From an uncultured Lachnospiraceae bacterium (GTDB lineage: Bacteria > Bacillota > Clostridia > Lachnospirales > Lachnospiraceae), in the NCBI GenBank assembly GCA_944381485.1, contig CALWLI010000014.1, positions 1-53,568 of the forward strand: DNA of 53,568 nt, given 5' to 3'. Below are positions 31,857-39,980 of this stretch, piece after piece. The position numbers and the translations under genes were made by a program. Every line of letters starts with the position of its first letter. Positions within the stretch are counted from its first letter, which is position 1. The notes under the pieces were generated by a model, which saw only the letters and a list, made by a program, of their open reading frames with translations, did not search any database and was not told the origin of the DNA.

Positions 31857-32786
31857 CTATCTTGACACCCATCTTTTCTGCACAGCTGTCTGCAGCAAAG
31901 TCATCAGGAATACTATGGCAAAAAGTACTAAGGCCGCAGCGCATGCTATGGAAACATTCATCTCATGATAAAAGTTTTCATAGATATAATAAACCACTGT
32001 GTAAAGAGAGTATCCCGGCCCGGGTTTTCCGTTAAAGAGGGCAAATACTTCATTGAAGACCTTTGAGGTATTTATAATGTTTATAATGAGCACAAGTGCA
32101 ATTGTAGGTGATAAAAGCGGTATAGTTATCCTGAAAAGTATCTTTTTGCTGCCTGCCCCATCCACCTTTGCGGCAGTATAATACTGCTCATCTATAGTCT
32201 GAAGCCCGGACAAAAACAGTATTACCGTAAAGGGCAGTTTGCCCCATATTCCGTATATGATAAGGGCGGCTTTTGCCATTATAGGGTCCTCCATCCAGTG
32301 CACAGGTTCTCCTCCAAGCACTTGAATAAAGTAGTTGATCAATCCGTAGTCATAGTGATACATCCATTTCCAAACTATTCCCACAGCGATGGTGGCTGTG
32401 ACCATAGGCAGAAAATAGGCAAACTGAAATATAGAAGTACCCCTCAATTTTTTATTAAGGAGTATTGCTATGGCCAACGATAACACAGTTGATATGGGCA
32501 CAACACAGCCTACATATATAAATGTATTCTGAAGGGCTCCCACAAATTCCTTATCAGAAAACAAAGCGGAGTAGTTTCCGAGGCCAAAGCCGGAGTAGGT
32601 GTTCGCCAGATAATTATAGTCTTCCAAGAAAGAATTCAAAAAAACCGTGATTATCGGATATACCATGAATACGGAAACCACCACTATAAATGGCAACAGA
32701 TATATGAGTGGCTCTATAAAAGTTCGGGCGGTAATGCGCTCATCGCTTCTCGTCTTAGCCAATCTTTTCCCCTGTGTCAAAGTCAT
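31857..32786 (-). CDS. Carbohydrate ABC transporter permease, MalF/UgpA type
   Basis: About 309 residues. The open frame extends further upstream into the ATPase gene, but real starts are ATG 32786 or 32792 behind AAGGTG, or a TTG a few codons on behind AGGGG. All overlap the end of the ATPase gene, giving translational coupling. Six helices, opening FIEPLIYLLPFIVVVSVFMVYPI, and the EAA loop AAKVDGAGSKKILFRITIPLLSPT identify the MalF/UgpA type. Confidence 0.92.
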   Translation of the reverse strand: MTLTQGKRLAKTRSDERITARTFIEPLIYLLPFIVVVSVFMVYPIITVFLNSFLEDYNYLANTYSGFGLGNYSALFSDKEFVGALQNTFIYVGCVVPISTVLSLAIAILLNKKLRGTSIFQFAYFLPMVTATIAVGIVWKWMYHYDYGLINYFIQVLGGEPVHWMEDPIMAKAALIIYGIWGKLPFTVILFLSGLQTIDEQYYTAAKVDGAGSKKILFRITIPLLSPTIALVLIINIINTSKVFNEVFALFNGKPGPGYSLYTVVYYIYENFYHEMNVSIACAAALVLFAIVFLMTLLQTAVQKRWVSR

Positions 32787-33828
32787 AGACATGTACACCT
32801 TTCTTTTTAAGAGCAATCTTAAGCTTGTCTCCCTGCCTGTAGATCTCATTGTTTGAAAATCCTGCTCTGATCTCCATGCTGCCTACAGACAGTGAGTAAA
32901 GCACATCTTTTCCGTTCATAAATACAGCCTTTACCTCGGCAGGAGTGGAGTTAATGTATCCCGGCTCGTCTTTCTTCAATACCTCAAAGGCCTCACTTCT
33001 TATTCCCAATATCAGCTTCCTGCCATCAGAAACATTGTTGAGTCCTTCGCTGAAGAAACTTACTCCGTCCTCTGTCACAGCCTTATTCCCTGATTTTACA
33101 GCAGTTATGAGATTGATGGGGGGATTTCCTAAAAAGTCAGCCACGAACACATTGCAGGGCTCATCGTACAGTTCCTGAGGAAGTCCGTGTTGCTGTATCT
33201 CACCTTTTTTCATCAGTACTATGTGGTCTGATATACTCATGGCCTCTTCCTGGTCATGAGTTACAAAGACAGTAGTTATTCCTGTCTCCAGTTGGATACG
33301 TCTTATCTCCTCTCTCATCTCAAGTCTGAGCCTGGCGTCGAGATTGGAAAGAGGCTCATCCAAAAGAAGTATCTCCGGCTCCTTTGCCAAGGCTCTTGCT
33401 ATGGCCACTCTCTGCTGTTGTCCTCCTGAAAGCTGTGAAGGTTTTCTCTCAAAATACTCCTCTATCCTCAAAAGCTTGGCAAATTCATAGGCCCTTTCCT
33501 TGCGTTCATTTTTAGGCACCTTTTTTATCTCAAGTGGAAAGGCTATATTTTCCCAGACTTTCATATGAGGATACAGAGCGTAGTTCTGAAACACAAGGCC
33601 AATATTTCTTTTGTCAGGAGACAGGGAAGTGACATCCCTGTCTCCGAAATATATTTTGCCTGAAGTGACAGGCAGTATGCCTGATATGAGATTGAGCATG
33701 GTGCTCTTTCCGCAGCCTGAAGGCCCCAGAAGAGTGGTCAGCTTGCCGTCGTGGAACTCCAGCGATATGTCATCTATCGCCACAGTATCCCCGAATTGTT
33801 TTTTTACATTTTCAAGCTTAATATTCAT
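32755..33828 (-). CDS. Sugar ABC transporter ATP-binding protein, MalK/UgpC/MsmK type
   Basis: 357 residues from ATG 33828 (AAGGGA upstream; the earlier TTG at 33852 is unlikely). Walker A GPSGCGKST, signature LSGGQQQRVAIARAL, Walker B EILLLDEPLSNLD, switch VFVTHDQEEA, then a MOI/TOBE regulatory domain from about 240. In Gram-positive bacteria such ATPases are often encoded away from the permeases; here it is inside the operon. Confidence 0.95.
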   Translation of the reverse strand: MNIKLENVKKQFGDTVAIDDISLEFHDGKLTTLLGPSGCGKSTMLNLISGILPVTSGKIYFGDRDVTSLSPDKRNIGLVFQNYALYPHMKVWENIAFPLEIKKVPKNERKERAYEFAKLLRIEEYFERKPSQLSGGQQQRVAIARALAKEPEILLLDEPLSNLDARLRLEMREEIRRIQLETGITTVFVTHDQEEAMSISDHIVLMKKGEIQQHGLPQELYDEPCNVFVADFLGNPPINLITAVKSGNKAVTEDGVSFFSEGLNNVSDGRKLILGIRSEAFEVLKKDEPGYINSTPAEVKAVFMNGKDVLYSLSVGSMEIRAGFSNNEIYRQGDKLKIALKKKGVHVYDFDTGEKIG

Positions 33829-33841
33829 GCTTTTCCCTTTC

Positions 33842-35200
33842 TTATTTTGCAACTGCCGCCTGAGCGGTCTCCTTTGCCTCTGCTAATGCGGTGTCCGCAT
33901 CGCTCATTCCAAGCATTATCTCCTCAAGAGCCTTGTCAAGAGCTGTCCTTATCTCGTAGTATCCCGCAACTGTAGGCATATATCCGTAGGCATCCTTCTG
34001 CTCATAAACAGCCGCCGCAACAGGATTCTCCGCCATAAAGTCCTTAAATATCTGCTCGTTGGATGCCGATTCTGTAACAGGGATCATTCCGAATACAGTC
34101 GCACACTCGGCATTTACCTCAGGGCTTAAGATATACTTGAGGAAAAGCCAGCTTGCAAGCTCCTCCTCCGGTGTGGTCTTTGCTATTGCAAATACAGGCT
34201 CGGAGAGACTCACGAACTTTTCAGGTCCCTCCTGAGGAAGGGGTGCGCAGCCCAGCTCAAACTTATCTCCTACAGCTCCCACAAGGTAACCGTAGTTTCC
34301 TGAAAGTGCTACATAGCATCCCACATCACCGTTTGCAAAGGGGTTGGTAAAATGCTTGTCATCTCCCACAAGCCTTGCCACACCCTTGTCTATAAGGTCC
34401 TTATACCAAGCGATCTTTTCTTTTGCTATGTCAGAGTCAAATTCTATTTCATTTGTCTCAAGATTTATTACCTGACCTCCTGCCTGATTAAGCACCTCCA
34501 TGTATCCGTCTACAAGGATCTGGAATCCGAATCCCGGCTTTCCGATCTTCTCACTTACCGCTGTTGCCACAGCCTCCACCTCGGACCAGGTCTTGGGAGG
34601 TACTATACCCAGCTCATCAAACATAGTCTTATTGTAGAAGAATACGTCTCCACCTAAGAAGAGCGGCATTGCATATCTCTTGTTGTCCCAAGGGACATAC
34701 ATCTGGTTAAGTCCCTCATTTATCTCCTCGTCAAAGTTCTCTATACCTACTGTCTCATCATAGATATAATCATCCATATTTACGAGGAAGTCCTCGTTTA
34801 TGTAGCTGGTCATGTTTGCAGCTGCAGAGTGTACCATAGCAGGGAGCTCTCCCGCCTTTGCCGCCGCCATTACCTTTGCCTCATACTGATCTGCAGGCTG
34901 GTACTGAAGCTTAATGGTTATGTCGGGGTTTTCCGCCATAAACTCATCCGCAACTTTTTGGAACCACTCCTCATACTGGTCTGAATACTGATGCCATATC
35001 TCCACCTCTACAGGCTCTGTTATCTCTGTAAGTATCCCCTCCGCCTCGGCTGCTGCTTCAGTCTCGCTTCCTGATCCCTCGTCTGTCTCCTCCACAGCTT
35101 CTGAGGCATCCGCCTCACTGTCTACCTTCTCAGGCATACAGCCTGAAAGCAGCATTGCTGAAAGTATCCCCATTGACAGGGCTATCATTCTTTTTTTCAT
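33842..35200 (-). CDS. Sugar ABC transporter substrate-binding lipoprotein
   Basis: 452 residues; ATG 35200 with GGGAGG upstream. Lipoprotein signal with lipobox LLSGC (Cys21), then an acidic Glu/Ser/Ala linker and a family 1 (MalE/UgpB-like) solute-binding fold: EVEIWHQYSDQYEEWFQKVADEF, YNKTMFDELGIVPPKTWSE, and the C-terminal TALDKALEEIML. It captures an oligosaccharide or glycerol-phosphate-like ligand outside the membrane. It precedes the ATPase and both permease genes. Confidence 0.94.
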   Translation of the reverse strand: MKKRMIALSMGILSAMLLSGCMPEKVDSEADASEAVEETDEGSGSETEAAAEAEGILTEITEPVEVEIWHQYSDQYEEWFQKVADEFMAENPDITIKLQYQPADQYEAKVMAAAKAGELPAMVHSAAANMTSYINEDFLVNMDDYIYDETVGIENFDEEINEGLNQMYVPWDNKRYAMPLFLGGDVFFYNKTMFDELGIVPPKTWSEVEAVATAVSEKIGKPGFGFQILVDGYMEVLNQAGGQVINLETNEIEFDSDIAKEKIAWYKDLIDKGVARLVGDDKHFTNPFANGDVGCYVALSGNYGYLVGAVGDKFELGCAPLPQEGPEKFVSLSEPVFAIAKTTPEEELASWLFLKYILSPEVNAECATVFGMIPVTESASNEQIFKDFMAENPVAAAVYEQKDAYGYMPTVAGYYEIRTALDKALEEIMLGMSDADTALAEAKETAQAAVAK

Positions 35201-35221
35201 CTCTTTACCTCCCTTTTAATT

Positions 35222-35833
35222 TTATTCCTGACCTGCTTCTATATCTTCTCTTGTGTACTTTTTAAGCAGTTCCTTAAGTTCAGGATCATACTTGTCCATA
35301 AAGGGCACCACATCAGTATAGGTCTCAAGGAAATCCAGATAATTCCTTCCGGCCTCCTTACCCGCTTTTGTGTGCCAGTCATGAATATCGTAAGCCGTGG
35401 GTATCTTTGCGTACTCTCCTCTCTTGTACTCCTCAAGGATGATAGTCTTTAAGGTATCGCTGGATCTCTCCTTGCTGCACTTGCACAGATACCTGACCGC
35501 ATGAATGGGAAAGAGAGCTCTGCTTCCTGTGAGTGTATAGGGGAAATCCAATCTCAGCTGTTTTAAAGAATTTATAAGTATCGGTGCTGTAGGTTCTCCG
35601 AAGCCTATATCCTCGACACAGATCACGGAAAGTCTTCTCCAGAGATAAATTTCCATCTCTTGACTGGTGCAGTACATCTCATAGGCGCATCTCACTGCGG
35701 TTGCCTCATCCGCATGTCTTATGCTCTTCTGCAGAGAGGAGATGACATCATCTGCAGGAAGCCCGTTTCTCGTTTTTACATTTTCAAAGGGGTCATAAGA
35801 CGGTTTGTAGCTGTAAGTATTATCCAATTCCAT
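35222..35833 (-). CDS. Stand-alone protein related to the C-terminal domain of RarA/MgsA
   Basis: 203 residues. The segment ADDVISSLQKSIRHADE..AVRCAYEMY, then LWRRLSVICVEDIGFGEP, resembles the helical cluster/tetramerisation part of the recombination ATPase RarA (MgsA), where DDxISAFxKSxRGSDPDAA and ASEDIGLADP are typical. There is no AAA+ domain, Walker motif or truncated upstream remnant. It is the second gene of the LacI sugar operon, in frame with good spacing, so it appears to be a genuine free-standing protein. Role unknown; the family is recognised from motifs by eye only. Confidence 0.7.
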   Translation of the reverse strand: MELDNTYSYKPSYDPFENVKTRNGLPADDVISSLQKSIRHADEATAVRCAYEMYCTSQEMEIYLWRRLSVICVEDIGFGEPTAPILINSLKQLRLDFPYTLTGSRALFPIHAVRYLCKCSKERSSDTLKTIILEEYKRGEYAKIPTAYDIHDWHTKAGKEAGRNYLDFLETYTDVVPFMDKYDPELKELLKKYTREDIEAGQE

Positions 35834-35859
35834 GAAACTTTCTCCTTTTATATTAATTT

Positions 35860-36858
35860 TTAAACACTTCTGATTTGAGTGGACAGAATGATCTCCTTTA
35901 TCTTCCCTCTTGAAGGATCATGTATCTTTTCCATGAGAAGTTCAAAGGCCATCTCTCCCATTATCTTCATAGGTCTCTCTATCACAGTCACATCAAAGCC
36001 TATGTCCGCAACTGTTCCTATATCATCAAAGCCTACAAGCTTTACATCCTTTCCTATCCTAAGTCCTGACTCGTTAAAGAATTTCATTGAGCCTATAAGT
36101 CCTGAGCTGGAAAAAGCTATCACTGCTGTAGGCCTCAGTTCCTCTTTCAGACCCATAAAATATTCACATGCCTCATATCCGCTTAAGGGTGTGAACTCAC
36201 CTTCATATATCCATTCCTTTTTTATCTCTATACCGGCCTCATTCATACAGTCTTTATATCCGTCAAGCTTTGCAGTCCCCTTCCTGCTTCTGTCAGGACA
36301 AGCCACAACGGCTATCTTTCTGTGCCCCGAAGCTATTATGCTCTTTACAGCATTATAGACAGCGTCCCTGTTATTTATGAGTATGGCATCAAAGGCTCCG
36401 CCTTCTATGTTCCTGTCTATGAGAACTACCGGTATTCCCGAGTCCTCCAGACGTTTAAGGCTCTCCACTGTATGCTCCGTATAATAAAGCCCCGGGGTGA
36501 TCAAAACGCCTCTTACCCTCTGAGATTTCAGATATTCCAGTATTTCTGTCTGTCTTTCTTCATCATCGGCTGTGGCAAAAAAAAGCACAGACATCTGCCT
36601 CTCATCAGCCTTTCCGGCCACACCGTCATATATCTTCATGAAAAAGGGGTTTACTCTCTCAGGCATAACAAGCCCTATAGTATCGGAGCTGTTATCTGTC
36701 AGATTTCTGGCTACAGCGCTGGGGCGATAGCCGGTCTCAGCTATTATTCTTTTTATAAGATCCTTTTTCTCTTCCTTGACATAGCCTGAATCATTTATGA
36801 CTCTGGACACTGTAGAGACAGATACTCCTGCCATTTTGGCAATATCCTTTATCGTCAA
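35860..36858 (-). CDS. LacI-family transcriptional regulator
   Basis: 332 residues from TTG 36858 (GAGGGA 7 bases upstream); an open frame continues upstream to 36921 but would read through the operator. Helix-turn-helix TIKDIAKMAGVSVSTVSRVIN, hinge helix SAVARNL, then a periplasmic-binding-like ligand domain from IGLVMPERVNPFF. As first gene of the operon it probably represses itself and the transporter, and is released by the imported sugar. Two CcpA/LacI-type 14-bp sites lie upstream. Confidence 0.93.
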   Translation of the reverse strand: MTIKDIAKMAGVSVSTVSRVINDSGYVKEEKKDLIKRIIAETGYRPSAVARNLTDNSSDTIGLVMPERVNPFFMKIYDGVAGKADERQMSVLFFATADDEERQTEILEYLKSQRVRGVLITPGLYYTEHTVESLKRLEDSGIPVVLIDRNIEGGAFDAILINNRDAVYNAVKSIIASGHRKIAVVACPDRSRKGTAKLDGYKDCMNEAGIEIKKEWIYEGEFTPLSGYEACEYFMGLKEELRPTAVIAFSSSGLIGSMKFFNESGLRIGKDVKLVGFDDIGTVADIGFDVTVIERPMKIMGEMAFELLMEKIHDPSRGKIKEIILSTQIRSV

Positions 36859-36899
36859 GACTTCTTCCCTCTGCTTTCCTATTTTTTCTTTTCGCAATG

Positions 36900-36913
36900 T
36901 GGTAACGTTTTCA
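36900..36913 (-). promoter_or_regulatory. LacI/CcpA-type operator, promoter-proximal
   Basis: TGAAAACGTTACCA on the - strand fits the cre/LacI consensus TGNAANCGNTNNCA at every fixed position. It is about 42 bases before the lacI start. Confidence 0.8.
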
Positions 36914-36974
36914 TAAATCAATAAAAAAATATGGAAAATATGTTTTGAATTTAATTTGTATTTAAGAAAATATG

Positions 36975-36988
36975 TGAAACCGTTTTCA
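36975..36988 (-). promoter_or_regulatory. LacI/CcpA-type operator, distal
   Basis: TGAAACCGTTTTCA on +, a near-perfect palindrome that also fits TGNAANCGNTNNCA. Its centre is 75 bp from the proximal site, about seven helical turns, which would suit looping or cooperative binding. Confidence 0.8.
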
Positions 36989-37021
36989 TATTTAATATAC
37001 CAAACTTGTGCAAATATGTAA

Positions 37022-37076
37022 ATATATTTTAAAGGCCCTGATAATTTTTTGTAAAATAAATCTTTATCGGGCCTTT
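37022..37076 (-). terminator. Terminator of the Tad pilus operon
   Basis: AAAGGCCCGATAA (complement of 37064-37076) pairs with 37031-37044 with one bulged base, loop of 19, followed on the - strand by AAAATATATTTAC. It starts a few bases after the DUF6382 stop. Confidence 0.75.
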
Positions 37077-37083
37077 ATCCTAT

Positions 37084-38022
37084 CTATATAGGCTCAGCGT
37101 CGGGCTTTGCCTTGCCTCTCTTTTCTTCCCTGTAGGCCTCAGCCATACTCACTATGTTGAATATGATCAGAGCTATATCAACCACAGCAAGGACAGGTAT
37201 AAATCTTATGAGGGCATGTTCGCCTCTGAGGAGGAAGATGAGAACAGGCGGAAGCAGTATGGCTCCCAGCGTGACTGCAAGCCTCCCGGTCACACCATAG
37301 CCTGAGCCTTTATAAGTCTCCTCTCTCTCAGGTATCTCCGTCTCCCCTAAGGGAAGCTTTTGCTCCTCATATGAGGGCTCATAGGGGGATCCCTCCGGCA
37401 AGGGATTCTCTGCTATCTTAAGGTCTTTTCCCGCCTCCGCTTCAAACACCCCTGCTTTCTCCTCCTGAGTATCTTCTTCCTCTTTCCTCCCTTTTCTTTC
37501 TCTCTCGCAGGCCGCTATAAGCTTATCAATATCAAAGCTTTCTCTTCTGCTTATCTCAAAAAGTTCAGCCAAAAGAGACAGAGTCCCCGGATCTCTCCTT
37601 CCGTGTATGAGCATGAAATCGATAAGCGCCCTTATTCCCTTTTTCGTATCCCTGTTTTCCCCGGGGACAACGCATAGCTTAAGGGACAGGCTGTCCTCAG
37701 CGGTATAGATGAGCTCAGGCTCAATACACACAGAGCTTTCAGCTATCATGTATCCCGAAAGCATATCAAGTATAGACTTTATGCGTATCAGAATAAGGCT
37801 TATGTCCTCAACCCCAAGCTGCTTTTCCCCGGAAAGTTCTGTCAGAGGGGAAAGATTGCTGACATCACAGTAAAGCTTTTTTACCTTGTCCTCGTATCTC
37901 AGCTCACAGCGGAGCACGCCCTCCGAATTTAATTCTCTAAGCATGTGATCCTCAAAGCTCTCCTCTTGGAGCCGGGGCTCTATTACGAGATAGTTTTTTC
38001 TCAGCTCCTCCCTATATTCCAT
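37084..38022 (-). CDS. DUF6382-like protein of the Tad cluster, C-terminal membrane helices
   Basis: 312 residues from ATG 38022; GTG 38037 and TTG 38028 are also possible, all overlapping the preceding gene. The N-terminal ~175 residues match DUF6382 (NYLVIEP, HMLRELNSEGVLRCELRYEDKVKKLYCDVSNLSPL), known at the end of clostridial tad clusters. There such proteins usually continue into an FHA phosphothreonine-binding domain. Here an acidic linker and two hydrophobic helices (about 240-300) follow instead, and no FHA motif is seen. A membrane-anchored assembly factor is inferred. Confidence 0.75.
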   Translation of the reverse strand: MEYREELRKNYLVIEPRLQEESFEDHMLRELNSEGVLRCELRYEDKVKKLYCDVSNLSPLTELSGEKQLGVEDISLILIRIKSILDMLSGYMIAESSVCIEPELIYTAEDSLSLKLCVVPGENRDTKKGIRALIDFMLIHGRRDPGTLSLLAELFEISRRESFDIDKLIAACERERKGRKEEEDTQEEKAGVFEAEAGKDLKIAENPLPEGSPYEPSYEEQKLPLGETEIPEREETYKGSGYGVTGRLAVTLGAILLPPVLIFLLRGEHALIRFIPVLAVVDIALIIFNIVSMAEAYREEKRGKAKPDAEPI

Positions 38023-38437
38023 TCGCAATTTTATCACCCGCCTTCTCTATCAGTGTTATCATCCTCATAAGCTTTTCAGGCTCAAAGCCCTTGTCTGTCA
38101 TTATTTTTGTGTATTTTTCCGAGCTGAAGACCCCTGTTATCTTTTTTCCTTCCCCGCTTATCCTTATGTCAGGGTCCCGAATGTACATGGAGTACTCCAT
38201 CCTTCCCTCTCCCCTTTCGGAGATCTCCGAATTATCCGGGTCTCTGCTGTGTCCTGAGAGCTCTATCCCCTCATTAAGGACAAAATCAGCCGTGGCCTCG
38301 TCATGTATCCTGAATCCGAATCTTATAAGGGCTCCTACGCTCATGAGAACTATTGCCATCACATAGGCGGCCTCCACGGTGAGTCCCGCCCTAAATTCGG
38401 TTTTCCCAAAGGCTCCTCTCTTTCTCCCCGATCTCAT
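38012..38437 (-). CDS. TadE/TadF-like minor pseudopilin
   Basis: 141 residues, ATG 38437 overlapping the stop of the preceding peptidase gene. N-terminal basic leader followed by a prepilin-type helix, FRAGLTVEAAYVMAIVLMSVG, with a Gly before the helix and Glu at +5-like position, as cleaved by prepilin peptidases. The rest is a small soluble domain. Minor pilins of this kind act in Tad pilus assembly. Confidence 0.8.
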   Translation of the reverse strand: MRSGRKRGAFGKTEFRAGLTVEAAYVMAIVLMSVGALIRFGFRIHDEATADFVLNEGIELSGHSRDPDNSEISERGEGRMEYSMYIRDPDIRISGEGKKITGVFSSEKYTKIMTDKGFEPEKLMRMITLIEKAGDKIANGI

Positions 38438-38934
38438 ATCATGTTCCTTCCTGAGAGCACTGCCATGATGCCTTTAAGCCCAAGCTGCAGTGCTTTCGGA
38501 AATACAAAGGCCATAAATGGGAGACGTTTTTTTTCGGCTTTGCCGAAGGCAATCACAGAAAGCCCTGCAAGGGCCGCAAAGGCCGCGGCAAAAATAAACA
38601 GACAGAAGTTTTCCCCGGGGCTTAAATACAGGGCGGAGACAAGGAAGTACAGTCCGTCTCCTCTTCCTATGGCCTCCATGGTAAGGTAGGAAATTATAAT
38701 AAGGAGTGCCGGCAGTATAAAGCATATAATCCCATTCTTTAAGGCCTCCTTATCGCCCTCTGTGTTCCACAGCAGGGAGAGCTCATACAGCCGAAGCAAG
38801 GCTCCGGGAAGCGCAAAGAGCCTGAAGGTCCTCTCGCTGATACTCTTCTTTTTCAGGTCCTGCAAAAGACAGCTTCCCGAGAAAAGAAGAAAAAGAAGGC
38901 TTTTTACTCCGTTTAAAACTATGCTTTTATCCAA
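38434..38934 (-). CDS. Second A24-family prepilin peptidase-like protein
   Basis: 166 residues from TTG 38934, with GGAGGGA upstream. Multi-helix membrane protein with two aspartates in A24 positions: DLKKKSIS near residue 26 and GRGDGLYFLV near 90. The usual motifs are D-x-x-x-R-x-I-P and GxGDxK; here Pro and the final Lys are missing, so it is a divergent or specialised peptidase. A canonical one is encoded at the other end of the operon (46440-46943). It sits between two pseudopilin genes. Confidence 0.75.
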   Translation of the reverse strand: MDKSIVLNGVKSLLFLLFSGSCLLQDLKKKSISERTFRLFALPGALLRLYELSLLWNTEGDKEALKNGIICFILPALLIIISYLTMEAIGRGDGLYFLVSALYLSPGENFCLFIFAAAFAALAGLSVIAFGKAEKKRLPFMAFVFPKALQLGLKGIMAVLSGRNMI

Positions 38935-38946
38935 ATCCTTCCCTCC

Positions 38947-39927
38947 TTAATGCTTTTCCTTGCAGCAGTAGCTGCAGGGCCCAAGATGCTCCACATCCCT
39001 GAGCTTTGCCTCCTCCACATAAGCTATTATGGCTTTACAGTGCTCGCTGCTGTGATAGGCCGTTCCGGAGGACATTATGTAAACTGTGTTTCTGCCCTCC
39101 GGGTTGCAGCTCGGGCACGGGTGGTATTTCCCTCCGCTGTCATTTCTCAGATCGGGTATACGGGAGGCATCCACGGCCTTAAGCTTGTTTGAGAGGTAGT
39201 GGCAGTTTTTGTCCATATGGTATCTGGTGCTTGTCTTTCCCACATACACGGTTATATCTCCCCTGTCATCCTCATCAAAATCCTCATCCTCACTGAGCTT
39301 TTCTCCGTATATATCTCTGCCCCTTCCTCCGTCGGATCCGGTCCATGCCCTCCTTCGGGCCTTTGACTCCATGGATATGTGAGATATCCCAAGGACCTCA
39401 AAGGGCATCTTCATCTTATAGGAGAGTTCAAGGTCGATTATGTCATCATCTCCTATCTCCGCCTTCTCAAACAGAGGATCTGTGAGGGAACTGTTGTCCA
39501 AGGATGACAGTATACTTGTCTTTAAGTAGGCCGTCTCCAAGAGCTCCAAATTTTCAAACATATCTCCTGCTCCCCCATCCTCGCTGTCAAAGAAATCTCC
39601 CTCCTCCATGAGTCTCTGAACATAAGAAGCCACAGCCACATCCTTTGCAGAGGCCTCCATGGTGTTTTGTATCTGTCTTTTCATGTCCATCATCTTTACA
39701 GGAAGAGTGAGACTTACTCCCATAAACAGGATGAGAGGAAGTATAAGGGCCGCCTCAACTGTGAGAGATGCCTCAAAGCTTTTTGGTTTTCCCAAGGCAG
39801 GATATGCCCTTATAAACTTGTCCGAATGTATTCGCGCTTGGAGAGCCTTGAAAATAGAACGGGAAATTTCAGGGGTATATTTGAATTTGAGATTTGCGAT
39901 ATCTTTCATAATTATAAAAATTTCCAT
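38947..39927 (-). CDS. TadE-like pseudopilin with two C-terminal YHxxxxC/CxxC modules and a switchable N-terminus
   Basis: 326 residues from ATG 39927, or 320 from a later ATG; neither has a Shine-Dalgarno site. Prepilin-type segment FEASLTVEAALILPLILF at 51-68. Residues 226-322 contain two similar cysteine-histidine modules: VYVGKTSTRYHMDKNC...CPSC (H237, C242, C271, C274) and VYIMSSGTAYHSSEHC...CSYC (H292, C297, C318, C321), a putative zinc-binding motif known from other secreted clostridial proteins. The first 37 residues lie within an inverted-repeat-bounded segment (39787-39961), and are unlike a normal TadE leader. Inversion would instead start the protein at Met-Ser-Phe-Ile-Arg. Follows the DUF5702 gene in the tad operon. 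Confidence 0.8.
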   Translation of the reverse strand: MEIFIIMKDIANLKFKYTPEISRSIFKALQARIHSDKFIRAYPALGKPKSFEASLTVEAALILPLILFMGVSLTLPVKMMDMKRQIQNTMEASAKDVAVASYVQRLMEEGDFFDSEDGGAGDMFENLELLETAYLKTSILSSLDNSSLTDPLFEKAEIGDDDIIDLELSYKMKMPFEVLGISHISMESKARRRAWTGSDGGRGRDIYGEKLSEDEDFDEDDRGDITVYVGKTSTRYHMDKNCHYLSNKLKAVDASRIPDLRNDSGGKYHPCPSCNPEGRNTVYIMSSGTAYHSSEHCKAIIAYVEEAKLRDVEHLGPCSYCCKEKH

Positions 39928-39961
39928 GTCATTTATAAGGACATATCCTGCCTTGGGAAAA
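39787..39961. repeat. 30-bp inverted repeat pair flanking a 115-bp segment, candidate invertible switch
   Basis: Arms at 39787-39816 and 39932-39961 match in inverse orientation at 29 of 30 positions (core CCCAAGGCAGGATATG); similarity stops sharply on both sides. One arm is codons 38-47 of the pseudopilin gene, the other lies between the upstream gene's stop and the pseudopilin start. The 115 bp between (39817-39931) hold the present start codon and codons 1-37. No recombinase is encoded in the window. Confidence 0.85.
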
Positions 39962-39980
39962 TATTTTTTGCTGCTGCCTG

